Shown one piece after another: positions 1 to 6,479 of a stretch of DNA of 16,678 bases. The notes under the pieces are model-generated. The model saw nothing but the letters and a program-made list of their open reading frames with translations. It ran no database searches and was not told the DNA's origin. Positions within the stretch are counted from its first letter, which is position 1. Every line of letters starts with the position of its first letter. The DNA is taken from the NCBI GenBank assembly GCA_937873105.1, contig CALMWD010000390.1:1-16678 (forward strand), given 5' to 3'. The DNA comes from an uncultured Rhodanobacteraceae bacterium (lineage in GTDB: Bacteria > Pseudomonadota > Gammaproteobacteria > Xanthomonadales > Ahniellaceae). The position numbers were made by a program, and so were the translations under genes.

Positions 1-666
1 GGCGCCCTCGGCATGGACGCGGGCGAAGTGACCATCGCCGCCGGCATCTCCACGATCCAGTACCTGTTGCCGAACCTGGTCCAGGCCTTCCGCGAGCGCC
101 ATCCGAAGGTACGTCTGCACCTGGTCAACGTGACCGGCGCCGAAGGCCTGTCGATGCTGCGTTCGGACACCGCGGATTTCGCGGTCGGCTCGATGATCGA
201 CGTGCCCAGCGATCTCGCCTACGAGGCGGTCTACCACTTCGACCCGATGCTGATCACGCCGCCCAACCATCCGCTGATGCAGAAGGCCGAGATCCGGCTC
301 GAAGATCTCTCGCCCTACGGACTGATCCTGCCGCCACGACGCATGACCACGTACCGCCTCGTCGACCTGATCTTCCAGCAGGCGCGCGTGCCCTACCAGG
401 TCGCGATCGAGGTCGGCGGCTGGGAAATCATCAAGCAATACGTGTCGATGGGGCTTGGCATCTCCATCGTGACCGGGCTCTGCCTGCGCCCCGGCGACCG
501 CCTCGAAGTGCGCAACATGCGCGCCTGGTTCCCGCAGCGCAGCTACGGCGTGGTGATGCGCAAGGGCAAGTACCTCAGCCCGCAGGCGCGCGCCTTCATC
601 GACCTGATCAAGCCCGGCATGTTCACTCGCCGCGACTGGTTCGAGTCGGGCCATTCGGAGCGCTGA
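1..666 (+). CDS. LysR-family transcriptional regulator, C-terminal part (5' truncated)
   Basis: The reading frame is open from the first base, so the gene begins left of the window and the DNA-binding helix-turn-helix is not visible. The visible part matches the effector-binding (periplasmic-binding-protein-like) domain of LysR regulators. It has a strand-helix start (AAGISTIQYLLPNLVQAFRE), the 'ADFAVGSM' strand, the 'HPL' segment of the hinge region, and the late 'YVSMGLGISIV' motif typical of CysB/Cbl-like members. The family binds a small-molecule co-inducer and controls genes often next to its own, but the ligand cannot be told from sequence. It ends in TGA at 664-666, facing the convergent peroxiredoxin gene 22 nt away. 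The in-frame ATG at 13 is internal to the domain and unlikely to be the true start. Confidence 0.85.
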   Translation, partial: GALGMDAGEVTIAAGISTIQYLLPNLVQAFRERHPKVRLHLVNVTGAEGLSMLRSDTADFAVGSMIDVPSDLAYEAVYHFDPMLITPPNHPLMQKAEIRLEDLSPYGLILPPRRMTTYRLVDLIFQQARVPYQVAIEVGGWEIIKQYVSMGLGISIVTGLCLRPGDRLEVRNMRAWFPQRSYGVVMRKGKYLSPQARAFIDLIKPGMFTRRDWFESGHSER

Positions 667-696
667 ATCCGCGCCCCGAACGCCTGCATCAGCGCT
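659..696. repeat. Inverted repeat at convergent gene ends
   Basis: AGCGCTGA (659-666) and TCAGCGCT (689-696) form a perfect 8-bp inverted repeat around a 22-nt loop. It exists because both convergent genes end with the same last bases (CGC TGA). A TTCTT stretch follows on the plus strand. It could act as a weak bidirectional terminator, but the loop is long and there is no real T-tract, so this is tentative. Confidence 0.3.
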
Positions 697-1306
697 TCTT
701 CGCGACCTTCTTCGCGACGGCTTTCTTGGCCACGGCCTTCTTTGCCGGCGCCTTCTTGGCGGGCACGTTCTTGGCCGCGGGCTTCTTGCCTGCGGCGGTC
801 TTCGCGGGCGCCGCTTTCTTCGCAACCGGTTTCGCGGTCGCCGGGGCGGCGCCGGTCATCCAGGCCAGCACTTCCTCGGCATGGGTCTCGGGCTTGACCT
901 TGTCCCAGACCTGCGCGATCCGGCCATCGCCGTCGATCGCGAAGCTGGCGCGGGCGATGCCCATGTACTTGCGGCCATACAGCGATTTCTCGACCCAGAC
1001 ACCGAAGCCTTCGATGGCGATGCGATCCGGATCGGCGATCAGCGGGAAGTTCAACCGGTACTTGCCGACGAACTTGCCGTGCGACTTGGCATCGTCGGCG
1101 CTGATGCCATACACGCGCACCTTGGCCGCATCGAACTTCGGCAAGGCGTCGCGGAAGGCGCAGGCCTCCTTGGTGCAGCCGGGCGTGTCGTCCTTCGGAT
1201 AAAAGTACAGCACCGCGCGCGCGCCCTTCAGCGTCTTCGGCGAGACGCGTTCGCCGCGGTCGGTGACGAGGTCGAAATCGGGAATGCGGTCGCCAATCTT
1301 GAGCAT
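689..1306 (-). CDS. bcp: Thioredoxin-dependent peroxiredoxin (Bcp/PrxQ type) with Lys/Ala-rich C-terminal tail
   Basis: Bcp/PrxQ enzymes reduce hydrogen peroxide and organic hydroperoxides using a peroxidatic cysteine that is recycled by thioredoxin. Residues 1-152 form a complete AhpC/TSA domain. It contains DDTPGCTKEACAFRD, with the peroxidatic Cys44 and the resolving Cys49 in the C-x4-C spacing of the Bcp subgroup. The ATG at 1306 has a GGAGA ribosome binding site just upstream. Residues 153-205 are an unusual 53-residue tail of almost only Ala, Lys, Pro and Val (17 lysines), resembling histone H1-like tails; ordinary Bcp proteins of about 150-160 residues lack it. The tail may bind nucleic acid or another polyanion (inference). 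The gene lies 54 nt downstream of the acyltransferase gene and may be cotranscribed with arfB and that gene. Confidence 0.93.
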   Translation of the reverse strand: MLKIGDRIPDFDLVTDRGERVSPKTLKGARAVLYFYPKDDTPGCTKEACAFRDALPKFDAAKVRVYGISADDAKSHGKFVGKYRLNFPLIADPDRIAIEGFGVWVEKSLYGRKYMGIARASFAIDGDGRIAQVWDKVKPETHAEEVLAWMTGAAPATAKPVAKKAAPAKTAAGKKPAAKNVPAKKAPAKKAVAKKAVAKKVAKKR

Positions 1307-1360
1307 GTCGGTTCTCCGGAAAGCGCAGAGGAAATCATCCGGCCTGTCGAGGCGGCGTCG

Positions 1361-1951
1361 TCACACGCCGCGGCGCTTGCCGCGGTAGGGCGACAGGGCC
1401 GCGCGGATCTTCGCGATGTCGCCGTCCATGTCCTCGGTCATCCGGAATGTGCCGTCGACGATGCCGAAGCATTTGTCCGGATAGTGGATGTAGATGGCGC
1501 AGACCGGCACCTCGGCCTGGCGCGCGATGTGCCAGAAGCCCGACTTCCACTTCTGCACCGCCTTGCGCGTGCCCTCCGGCGCGAGCAGGAACCAGGCGTT
1601 CGGGTTGCGGCGGAAGCCGTCGACGGTTTCGCCGACCACGCCGTGCGCGGCGCGACGGTCGATCGGGATGGCGCCCAGGCCCTTGAGCAAGGCGCCGAGC
1701 GGGAACCAGAACGCTTCGCGCTTGGCCATGAAGCGGATGTCGATGCCGACCGCGACCTTGATCAACAGGCCATAGAGCGCATCCCAGGCCGAGGAATGCG
1801 GCGCCACCACGATCAGCAGCTGCTTCTCGTCGGGGAAGCGGCCGACGAGCTTCCAGCCCAGCAGGCGCAGCCAGGCCGCGGCGAAGGCGCGCAGCCAGCG
1901 CGGATAACGTTGCGGCGCATTCGGCGGCAGGGGTTCGGCGATCGGCGTCAT
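1361..1951 (-). CDS. PlsC-like lysophospholipid acyltransferase family protein
   Basis: This 196-residue protein belongs to the glycerolipid acyltransferase (PF01553-type) fold, which transfers acyl groups to lysophosphatidate or related acceptors at the membrane. Visible motifs are the H-x4-D catalytic motif in APHSSAWD (His52, Asp57), 'GAIPIDRR' near 93-100, and PEGTR (125-129), which helps bind the glycerol phosphate. It resembles the short subgroup with an HTSNWD-type first motif rather than the classical PlsC with NHxxxxD, so the acceptor is uncertain. The chosen ATG (1949-1951) shares its A with the TGA stop of arfB (TGATG), which suggests translational coupling. A much longer upstream extension of this frame only shadows arfB and is not coding. 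Confidence 0.85.
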   Translation of the reverse strand: MTPIAEPLPPNAPQRYPRWLRAFAAAWLRLLGWKLVGRFPDEKQLLIVVAPHSSAWDALYGLLIKVAVGIDIRFMAKREAFWFPLGALLKGLGAIPIDRRAAHGVVGETVDGFRRNPNAWFLLAPEGTRKAVQKWKSGFWHIARQAEVPVCAIYIHYPDKCFGIVDGTFRMTEDMDGDIAKIRAALSPYRGKRRGV

Positions 1952-2373
1952 CAGTCGTGGTCCACTCGGCTGCTGCGTCCGCGCTTGATCGCGGAACGGG
2001 TCTTCTTTTCGTTGATGCGGCGCTCCTTCGAGGCGCGCGTGGGCTTGGTCGCGATGCGCGCCTTGGGCACGATGGTCGCGGCGCGGATCATCTCGGCCAG
2101 CCGTTCGCGCGCGTCCTCGCGGTTGCGCTCCTGGGTGCGGAAGCGGTTGGCCTGGATCACGACGACGCCGTCGTCGGTGATGCGGCGATCCGCACGCGCC
2201 AGCAGGCGCGTGCGCACGGCCTCGGGCAACGACGGCGATTGGCGCGCGTCGAAGCGCAGCTCCACCGCGGTCGCGACCTTGTTGACGTTCTGCCCGCCGG
2301 GACCGGAGGCGCGCACGAAACGCTCCTCCAGCTCGGTGTCGGCGATATGGATGCGCGCGTTGACGACCAGCAT
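1951..2373 (-). CDS. arfB: Alternative ribosome-rescue factor ArfB (YaeJ), peptidyl-tRNA hydrolase
   Basis: ArfB enters the empty mRNA channel of stalled ribosomes with its basic tail and hydrolyses the peptidyl-tRNA with its GGQ loop. The 140-residue protein has the release-factor-like catalytic domain with GPGGQNVNK (GGQ at 26-28), followed by 'VIQANRFRTQERNREDA' near 75-91. A Lys/Arg-rich C-terminal tail contains KPTRASKERR, closely matching the tail of the E. coli protein. The start at 2371-2373 fits the family N-terminus exactly (first strand at residues 2-11). No Shine-Dalgarno sequence precedes it, and a TAGAAT box sits only 6 nt upstream, so the mRNA may be leaderless. It overlaps the following acyltransferase gene by one base. 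Confidence 0.93.
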   Translation of the reverse strand: MLVVNARIHIADTELEERFVRASGPGGQNVNKVATAVELRFDARQSPSLPEAVRTRLLARADRRITDDGVVVIQANRFRTQERNREDARERLAEMIRAATIVPKARIATKPTRASKERRINEKKTRSAIKRGRSSRVDHD

Positions 2374-2379
2374 CCGCGG

Positions 2380-2385
2380 ATTCTA
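2380..2385 (-). promoter_or_regulatory. Putative -10 box (TAGAAT) for leaderless arfB
   Basis: Minus-strand TAGAAT lies with 6 nt between it and the arfB ATG. Transcription normally starts about 7 nt after the -10 hexamer, which would place it at or next to the start codon. No convincing -35 element is visible at 16-18 nt spacing. Confidence 0.4.
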
Positions 2386-2428
2386 ACGAGTGTTCGGGGC
2401 GGCGGCTGCGCCGCGGCGCGCCTCGGGC

Positions 2429-2434
2429 TATGCT
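2429..2434 (+). promoter_or_regulatory. Putative -10 box (TATGCT, in GCTATGCT) for the BPSS1780-like gene
   Basis: GGGCTATGCT lies 40 nt upstream of the ATG at 2475 and matches the GCTANNCT pattern seen before four other genes here. No clear -35 is visible. If transcription begins near 2441, the in-frame upstream ATG at 2430 would fall outside the mRNA, which supports the start at 2475. Confidence 0.4.
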
Positions 2435-2461
2435 CCGCGCCGCGCAACCCGCGCAGGATAC

Positions 2462-2467
2462 GGGGAG
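2462..2467 (+). promoter_or_regulatory. Ribosome binding site deciding the start at 2475
   Basis: GGGGAG lies 7 nt before ATG 2475. The alternative upstream ATG at 2430 has no such site. Confidence 0.6.
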
Positions 2468-2474
2468 TAAAGGA

Positions 2475-3260
2475 ATGAGCAGCAGGAAATTCGAGATCGG
2501 CGACGTCTTCAACTGGTTCACGTCGGCGATCCAACTGGCCATGAAGAACCCGGGCGTGTTCATCGTCATGGCCCTGATCTACGCGGTGATTTCGGCGGTG
2601 CCGCTGTTGAACCTGGCAATGATCGTGGTCGGTCCGGCGCTGCAGGGCGGCTTCGTCTGGGCGGCGCGCGAGGAAGAACAGGGTCGCAAGGCCGACATCA
2701 GCCACCTGTTCATCGCCTTCCAGCAACCGGGCAAGGCCGGGCCGATGATCACGCTGTGCCTGCCGACCGTGGGCCTGGCCCTGGTTGCCGGCGTCATCGT
2801 GGCGGTGATGATCGGCGGCGCCTTGTTCGCGGCCGCGAGCGGCAGCTCCAGCGGCGCCGGCCTCGGCTTCGCGGGCATGGCGATCGGCGGCCTGCTGCTG
2901 ATTCCGGCGGCCATCGCGGTGGCCTTCATGGTCTATTTCGCGGTGCCGCGGGTGATGCTCGACAACGTCGCGCCGTTCGACGCGATGAAGGAAAGCTTCG
3001 CGATCTGCATGGCCAACCTGGTCTCGGTGGTCGTCGGCTTCCTGTGCGTCGGCATCGCCTTCTTCGTCGTCGCCATCGTGATCGGCTGGATTCCGCTGCT
3101 CGGCGCGCTCGCGCTCGGCATCCTCGGCGCCCTGATCGGCGGCCCGTCGATGTATTTCGCGCACCGCCAGGTGTTCGGCAGCAGCGAACCGGCGCAACCG
3201 CCGATGGCGCCGCCGGCACCGATGGATCCGCCGGCTCCGCCCGCCCCGCCGGCCGCGTAA
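2475..3260 (+). CDS. BPSS1780-type multi-pass membrane protein
   Basis: A 261-residue integral membrane protein of unknown function. The N-terminal amphipathic segment 'GDVFNWFTSAIQLAMKNPGVF' is followed by about five hydrophobic segments, roughly at 28-52, 93-120, 132-156, 181-203 and 206-225. The pattern of an N-terminal 'W..A......P' segment, the 'ALQGGFVWAAREEEQG' loop and 'SHLFIAFQQPGK' is that of the uncharacterised BPSS1780 membrane family of proteobacteria. The C-terminus (236-261) is a Pro/Ala-rich tail, probably cytoplasmic and disordered. The start is fixed by a GGGGAG site. The gene is divergent from arfB and ends before a strong terminator shared with tatC. Family assignment is by pattern memory and no function is proposed. 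Confidence 0.75.
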   Translation: MSSRKFEIGDVFNWFTSAIQLAMKNPGVFIVMALIYAVISAVPLLNLAMIVVGPALQGGFVWAAREEEQGRKADISHLFIAFQQPGKAGPMITLCLPTVGLALVAGVIVAVMIGGALFAAASGSSSGAGLGFAGMAIGGLLLIPAAIAVAFMVYFAVPRVMLDNVAPFDAMKESFAICMANLVSVVVGFLCVGIAFFVVAIVIGWIPLLGALALGILGALIGGPSMYFAHRQVFGSSEPAQPPMAPPAPMDPPAPPAPPAA

Positions 3261-3281
3261 GCCTGCGCTTCCGCGAGAACG

Positions 3282-3307
3282 AAAACGGCCCCGAACGGGG
3301 CCGTTTT
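3282..3307. terminator. Bidirectional intrinsic terminator
   Basis: AAAACGGCCCC (3282-3292), loop GAAC, GGGGCCGTTTT (3297-3307) is a perfect 11-bp stem with a GC core and A/T ends, so it presents a T-tract on both strands. It lies between the convergent BPSS1780-type gene (ends 3260) and tatC (ends 3331) and should terminate both transcripts. Confidence 0.93.
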
Positions 3308-3330
3308 CTTGTCGGAACCAACCCATCCGG

Positions 3331-4080
3331 TCAGGCCTTCGCCACGTCCGCCCGCGCCGGCAACCAGCGCGAGGCCAGGATGCCGAGCTCGTACAGGATG
3401 CACATCGGAATCGCCAGCAGCAGCTGCGACACGACATCCGGCGGCGTCAGCACCGCGGCGATGACGAAGGCGCCGACGATCACGTAGGAGCGCGCCTCCC
3501 GCAGCTGCGCCGGCGTCACCCAGCCGAGCAGGACCAGGATCACCACCGCGACCGGCACTTCGAAGCACAGGCCGAAGGCCAGGAACAGCACCAGCACGAA
3601 GTCGAGGTACTGGGTGATGTCGGTCATCACCGCGACACCGACCGGCGCCACCGCCTGCAGGAAACCGAACACCGCCGGCAGCACCAGGAAATACGCGAAC
3701 GCGCAGCCGGTGTAGAACAGCGCCACGGCCGAGACCAGCAGGGGCACCGCCAGGCGCTTCTCGTGCCGGTAGAGCCCCGGCGCCACGAAGGCCCAGGCCT
3801 GGTACAGCACGAACGGCATCGCGACCACGAGCGCCGCGAAGAAGGTCAGCTTGAGCGGCGTCAGGAACGGCGACGCGACCTCGATCGCGATCATCTTCGT
3901 GCCCGCCGGCATCTTGTCGAGCAGCGGCTGCGCGAGCAGCGCATAGATGCGGTTCGCGAACGGGATGCCGGCGAGGAATAGGACGCCGACCGCCGCCACC
4001 GCCTTGAGCAGGCGCTCGCGCAATTCGATCAGATGCGCGAGGAAGGGCAGCTCGCCATCGACTTCGGGCGTACCGCTCAT
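3331..4080 (-). CDS. tatC: Sec-independent protein translocase subunit TatC
   Basis: TatC is the polytopic inner-membrane receptor that, with TatB, recognises twin-arginine signal peptides and recruits TatA for export of folded proteins. The 249-residue protein has six hydrophobic segments and the hallmark motifs. HLIELRERLL near the N-terminus contains Glu19, the signal-peptide-contacting acidic residue. The first cytoplasmic loop YQAWAFVAPGLYRHEKR carries Phe98, Pro101 and Glu107, equivalent to the E. coli signal-binding residues. 'FGLCFEVPV' and 'AVLTPPDVVSQLLLAIPM' follow near the C-terminus. Its ATG overlaps the tatB stop by 4 nt (ATGA), so the subunits are translationally coupled. Transcription ends at the bidirectional hairpin 24 nt downstream. 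Confidence 0.97.
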   Translation of the reverse strand: MSGTPEVDGELPFLAHLIELRERLLKAVAAVGVLFLAGIPFANRIYALLAQPLLDKMPAGTKMIAIEVASPFLTPLKLTFFAALVVAMPFVLYQAWAFVAPGLYRHEKRLAVPLLVSAVALFYTGCAFAYFLVLPAVFGFLQAVAPVGVAVMTDITQYLDFVLVLFLAFGLCFEVPVAVVILVLLGWVTPAQLREARSYVIVGAFVIAAVLTPPDVVSQLLLAIPMCILYELGILASRWLPARADVAKA

Positions 4081-4355
4081 GACGGGTTCGAATCCTTGCC
4101 GGGCTCGAACTCGCGCTTCACTGCAGCCACCGGATCGGCCTTGCGGATCGTTTCCTCGGTCTCGCGCAGGCTGCGCTTGAGTTCATCGGCGGCGATTTCG
4201 CGGTCGATCTCGTAGCGCAGGTTGGTCCAGCTCGAGCGCAGCCGACGCAGCATGGCCCCGACCGTGCGCGCGGCACGCGGCAGGCGCTCCGGGCCGAGCA
4301 CGATCAGCGCGACCACGGCGATCAACGCCAGTTCGCTGATGCCGACATCGAACAT
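4077..4355 (-). CDS. tatB: Sec-independent protein translocase subunit TatB
   Basis: TatB forms the substrate-receptor complex with TatC. This 92-residue protein begins MFDVGISELALIAVVALIVL, with the conserved Glu8 in the membrane helix and the Gly21-Pro22 hinge. An amphipathic helix (about 23-48) and a charged cytoplasmic tail follow. Glu8 and 'GPERLPRAAR' distinguish it from TatA. It is shorter than the 171-residue E. coli protein, as in many proteobacteria whose variable tail is reduced. It begins 11 nt after tatA and overlaps tatC by 4 nt. Confidence 0.95.
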   Translation of the reverse strand: MFDVGISELALIAVVALIVLGPERLPRAARTVGAMLRRLRSSWTNLRYEIDREIAADELKRSLRETEETIRKADPVAAVKREFEPGKDSNPS

Positions 4356-4366
4356 GGTTCAGGTCG

Positions 4367-4582
4367 TCAGGCCGACTTGTCTTTCTCGGCCTGCGCGGCG
4401 CCTTCGGCCGTCTTCTTGTCGGCTTCGAGCTTGGGCGCGTCCTCGCCGTCGGCGAGGCCCTTCTTGAACTCCTTGACCGCGCCGCCGAGGTCGCCGCCGA
4501 TGTTGCGCAGCTTCTTGGTGCCGAAGATCAGCACCACGATCAGCAACACGATCAACCAATGGCCAATGCTGAAGGAACCCAT
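4367..4582 (-). CDS. tatA: Sec-independent protein translocase subunit TatA
   Basis: TatA oligomerises to make the passage through which folded twin-arginine substrates cross the inner membrane. The 71-residue protein starts [20 protein letters not shown]. It then has the invariant Phe20-Gly21 hinge, the basic '[21 protein letters not shown]' amphipathic helix and a charged Ala/Lys/Glu tail. The N-terminal '[16 protein letters not shown]' is diagnostic of TatA rather than TatB. It is the first gene of the tatABC operon, with an AGGTGG ribosome binding site and a putative promoter box 27 nt upstream. Confidence 0.96.
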   Translation of the reverse strand: MGSFSIGHWLIVLLIVVLIFGTKKLRNIGGDLGGAVKEFKKGLADGEDAPKLEADKKTAEGAAQAEKDKSA

Positions 4583-4609
4583 GATCCACCTCGAATGATG
4601 AAGGCGCCA

Positions 4610-4615
4610 AGGATA
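4610..4615 (-). promoter_or_regulatory. Putative -10 box (TATCCT, in GCTATCCT) for tatABC
   Basis: Minus-strand GCGCTATCCT ends 27 nt upstream of the tatA start and fits the GCTANNCT pattern repeated in this window. It lies in the 45-nt gap after the SYLF gene, so tatABC probably has its own promoter. No strong -35 is seen. Confidence 0.4.
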
Positions 4616-4627
4616 GCGCCGCGACGG

Positions 4628-5305
4628 CTACTGTGCCGTGTATTCCTCAAGCCGGTCGCGGAAGTCGACGACCGCGTTCGGCACGGCGCCGACACCGCCT
4701 TCGAAGATGCGGCGCGGCGTCATGTTGCGACCGTACGTGGCCTGGTTGCTGTCGTGGTCGATGCTCAGCACCGAACCGTCGAGCGCGACGCCCGCGAACA
4801 GACCGCGCGAGCGCGAATAGCTGTAGATCTCGGCCTTCAGCTGGGCGTCGGTCGAGGCTTGCGCGTTGCGTCCGACCGGGCCTGCGGCCACGGCCGCATC
4901 GGCGCCGAGGGTGAACTTGCCGTTGACGATCTGGTCGACGCCGCGCTTGGAACGGAACACCAGAACGACGTCGGTAGACTGCACGCCGGCCTGGAAGCCG
5001 AAGCTGCCACCGGTCAGGGAAATGAAACTCGGGTTCGACCAGGTGCCATCCGGCGAACGCACCGCGATCAGGCCCTTGCCGTGGCGGCCGCCGACGACCA
5101 GGCCGGCCTTGACCACGTCCGGAATCACGGCGATGGCCTCGGCCTTCTCGATCAGATGGTTGGGCACGCGCTTGTCCGGCACGGCCATGATCTCCGAGAG
5201 TACGCGGGCGGCATCCTGGGCGCGGCGGTCTTCCTTCTCGCCGGCGAGAGCGAGCGGCGCGAGGGCGAGCAGCGCAAGAAGGGCGAGGACGTGGCGAATC
5301 GGCAT
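4628..5305 (-). CDS. Exported SYLF-domain (Ysc84/DUF500) lipid-binding-type protein
   Basis: A 225-residue protein with a Sec-type signal peptide (residues 1-21, cleavage likely after ALA in LAPLALA-GE) and a SYLF domain over most of the mature part. Visible family features are 'KAEAIAVIPDVVKAGLVVGG', 'GKGLIAVRSPDGTWSNPSFI', 'GGSFGFQAGVQSTDVVLVF', 'VNGKFTLGADAAVAAGPVGR' and 'IYSYSRSRGLFAGVALDG'. SYLF domains bind phosphoinositides in eukaryotes; bacterial exported members are poorly characterised. I chose ATG 5305 because AAGGA lies 7 nt upstream and the signal peptide then starts normally. An upstream ATG at 5347 would add 14 residues that look unlike a signal peptide. Translation ends 45 nt before tatA. 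Confidence 0.9.
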   Translation of the reverse strand: MPIRHVLALLALLALAPLALAGEKEDRRAQDAARVLSEIMAVPDKRVPNHLIEKAEAIAVIPDVVKAGLVVGGRHGKGLIAVRSPDGTWSNPSFISLTGGSFGFQAGVQSTDVVLVFRSKRGVDQIVNGKFTLGADAAVAAGPVGRNAQASTDAQLKAEIYSYSRSRGLFAGVALDGSVLSIDHDSNQATYGRNMTPRRIFEGGVGAVPNAVVDFRDRLEEYTAQ

Positions 5306-5312
5306 GCGCAAA

Positions 5313-5317
5313 TCCTT
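5313..5317 (-). promoter_or_regulatory. Ribosome binding site deciding the SYLF-protein start
   Basis: Minus-strand AAGGA lies 7 nt before ATG 5305 and selects it over the upstream in-frame ATG at 5347. Confidence 0.6.
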
Positions 5318-5340
5318 CTGTTGCGGGAACGGGATACAGA

Positions 5341-5375
5341 ACCGCAATCTGCCGCGACGCCGATGAATCTGCGGT
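5341..5375. repeat. Short direct and inverted repeats upstream of the SYLF gene
   Basis: AATCTGC occurs at 5346-5352 and 5366-5372, exactly 20 nt apart, inside an inverted repeat ACCGCA (5341-5346) / TGCGGT (5370-5375). It lies in the 81-nt gap between the beta-propeller gene and the SYLF gene. It may be an operator or chance; no T-tract supports a terminator. Confidence 0.3.
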
Positions 5376-5386
5376 GAGTGGCGCCT

Positions 5387-6283
5387 TCAGGCGCGGCGCG
5401 ACACGGCCAACGCCGCCAGGCCGCCGAACACCAGGGCAAGGGCCAGCAGCATGCGCGCCGCGACACCGGTTGCCGGCACCGCCAGGTAGGGCGAGCTGGC
5501 GCCACCGCCCGGGCCGCGGCAGGCCGCGATCGGCGAAATCGCCAGTCCTTCCATTTCGGGCAGCGTCGCCGCAACGAACGTCGCCGCGCCGGTCACCAGG
5601 TCGATGCGCACGATGTCGCTCGGGCGATTGTCGTCCGGCGGGCGGTAATCGAGGATGGCCCAGAGGTTTCCGTCCGCATCGAAGTCGAGACCGCCATCGG
5701 CGAACGTCAGGTTCGGCGCCAGACCGCCGAACCGGGTCGCGGCGGCGGTCGATACGTTGATGCGGTAGACGCCTTCATGGCCTTGCGACCCGAGCCCGAA
5801 CAGTCCGTCGGCATTTGCCCCGAGCCCGGTGATCTGCGCACCCAGATTGCCGACATAGGTCGCCTGGCCGGAGGCGGGATTCAGCTGCCAGAGCTTGCCC
5901 GTGGTGTCGGAGGAGGCCCAGAGACGGCCATCGCAGGTGAACGCCAGACCGAAGTCGAGGGCGTCGAACTGGCCCACGCCCTGGCCCGTCAGGCCGGTAT
6001 TGCCCGGACTGCTGCCGATCAGGCTGCCGCGTCCGGTCTGCTTGTCGATCGTGATCAGCGTCTTCGTCGAATCGACGATGCCGTACAGCACGCCCGATGG
6101 CGACAGGGCCAATCCCTCGACATCGTTGAAACCGGTTTCGCCGATCAGGGTGGTCTGGCCGGACGCGAGGTCGATCCGGTACAGCTTGTTGAAGGAGACC
6201 CCATAGGCGAGCGACTCCGCCGCCGCGGGCAATGCCATCGCGGTCGACATGGCTAGCACTGCGGCTTGCAGGCTGCGTCGCAT
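5387..6283 (-). CDS. Exported beta-propeller-like protein with C-terminal sorting-type anchor
   Basis: A 298-residue protein with a signal peptide (1-22, cleavage after AAA in LPAAA-ES). Repeated blade-like units follow, such as 'LYRIDLASGQTTLIGETG', 'DVEGLALSPSGVLYGI', 'LWQLNPASGQATYVGNLG', 'ITGLGANADGLFGLG' and 'GGLDFDADGNLWAIL'. These are typical of NHL/DUF4394-like propellers that often lie in secreted proteins. The C-terminus has the three-part layout of protein-sorting tails: a short motif VPATG (269-273), a hydrophobic helix of about 16-18 residues, then Arg-Arg-Ala. This resembles the IPTL-CTERM/PEP-CTERM class, in which a membrane protease processes the tail, but the motif is not a canonical match. 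AGGAAG precedes the ATG. No enzymatic residues are evident and no function is proposed. Confidence 0.75.
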   Translation of the reverse strand: MRRSLQAAVLAMSTAMALPAAAESLAYGVSFNKLYRIDLASGQTTLIGETGFNDVEGLALSPSGVLYGIVDSTKTLITIDKQTGRGSLIGSSPGNTGLTGQGVGQFDALDFGLAFTCDGRLWASSDTTGKLWQLNPASGQATYVGNLGAQITGLGANADGLFGLGSQGHEGVYRINVSTAAATRFGGLAPNLTFADGGLDFDADGNLWAILDYRPPDDNRPSDIVRIDLVTGAATFVAATLPEMEGLAISPIAACRGPGGGASSPYLAVPATGVAARMLLALALVFGGLAALAVSRRA

Positions 6284-6333
6284 CCCTGGTTCTTCCTGTC
6301 GTCGTTCGATCTTGTTATTCGGATAATCGTCGG

Positions 6334-6350
6334 CTGTCCGCAGGGGACAG
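6334..6350. repeat. Palindrome in the divergent beta-propeller gene / hemH intergenic region
   Basis: CTGTCC (6334-6339), GCAGG, GGACAG (6345-6350) is a perfect 6-bp inverted repeat with a 5-nt centre. It lies midway in the 196-nt divergent region 6284-6479, where an operator for either gene could sit. The rest of that region shows only weak promoter-like matches: plus-strand TTGCCG (6391-6396) with TATTTT (6411-6416) at too-short spacing, and minus-strand GATTATCC near 6322. Confidence 0.35.
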
Positions 6351-6479
6351 CGCTCCCGATTTTAAGGACGACACAAGACGGATCAAAGCCTTGCCGGCGT
6401 TTTCCTGTTGTATTTTCGCGACAGCCCAGCCGTCGCGGCCGCACGCGGGGTTCACCCCAAGATGTAGTAGAAAGGCGGG

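Noticed and set aside
881..2386. Long plus-strand open frame opposite bcp, the acyltransferase and arfB
   Set aside because: It lies antisense to three genes with clear family motifs, and its Arg/Ala/Asp-rich product has no recognisable domain. High GC content produces such long shadow frames.
5381..5394. Hairpin GCGCC-TTCA-GGCGC at the stop codon of the beta-propeller gene as a terminator
   Set aside because: The stem is only 5 bp, contains the stop codon in its loop and lacks a following T-tract on either strand.
6334..6350. LexA (SOS) box reading of CTGT...ACAG
   Set aside because: The arms are separated by 9 nt instead of 8, the centre is GC-rich, and neither neighbouring gene is an SOS gene.
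6391..6416. hemH promoter TTGCCG...TATTTT
   Set aside because: The spacer is only 14 nt, too short for a normal sigma-70 promoter; no better pair was found.
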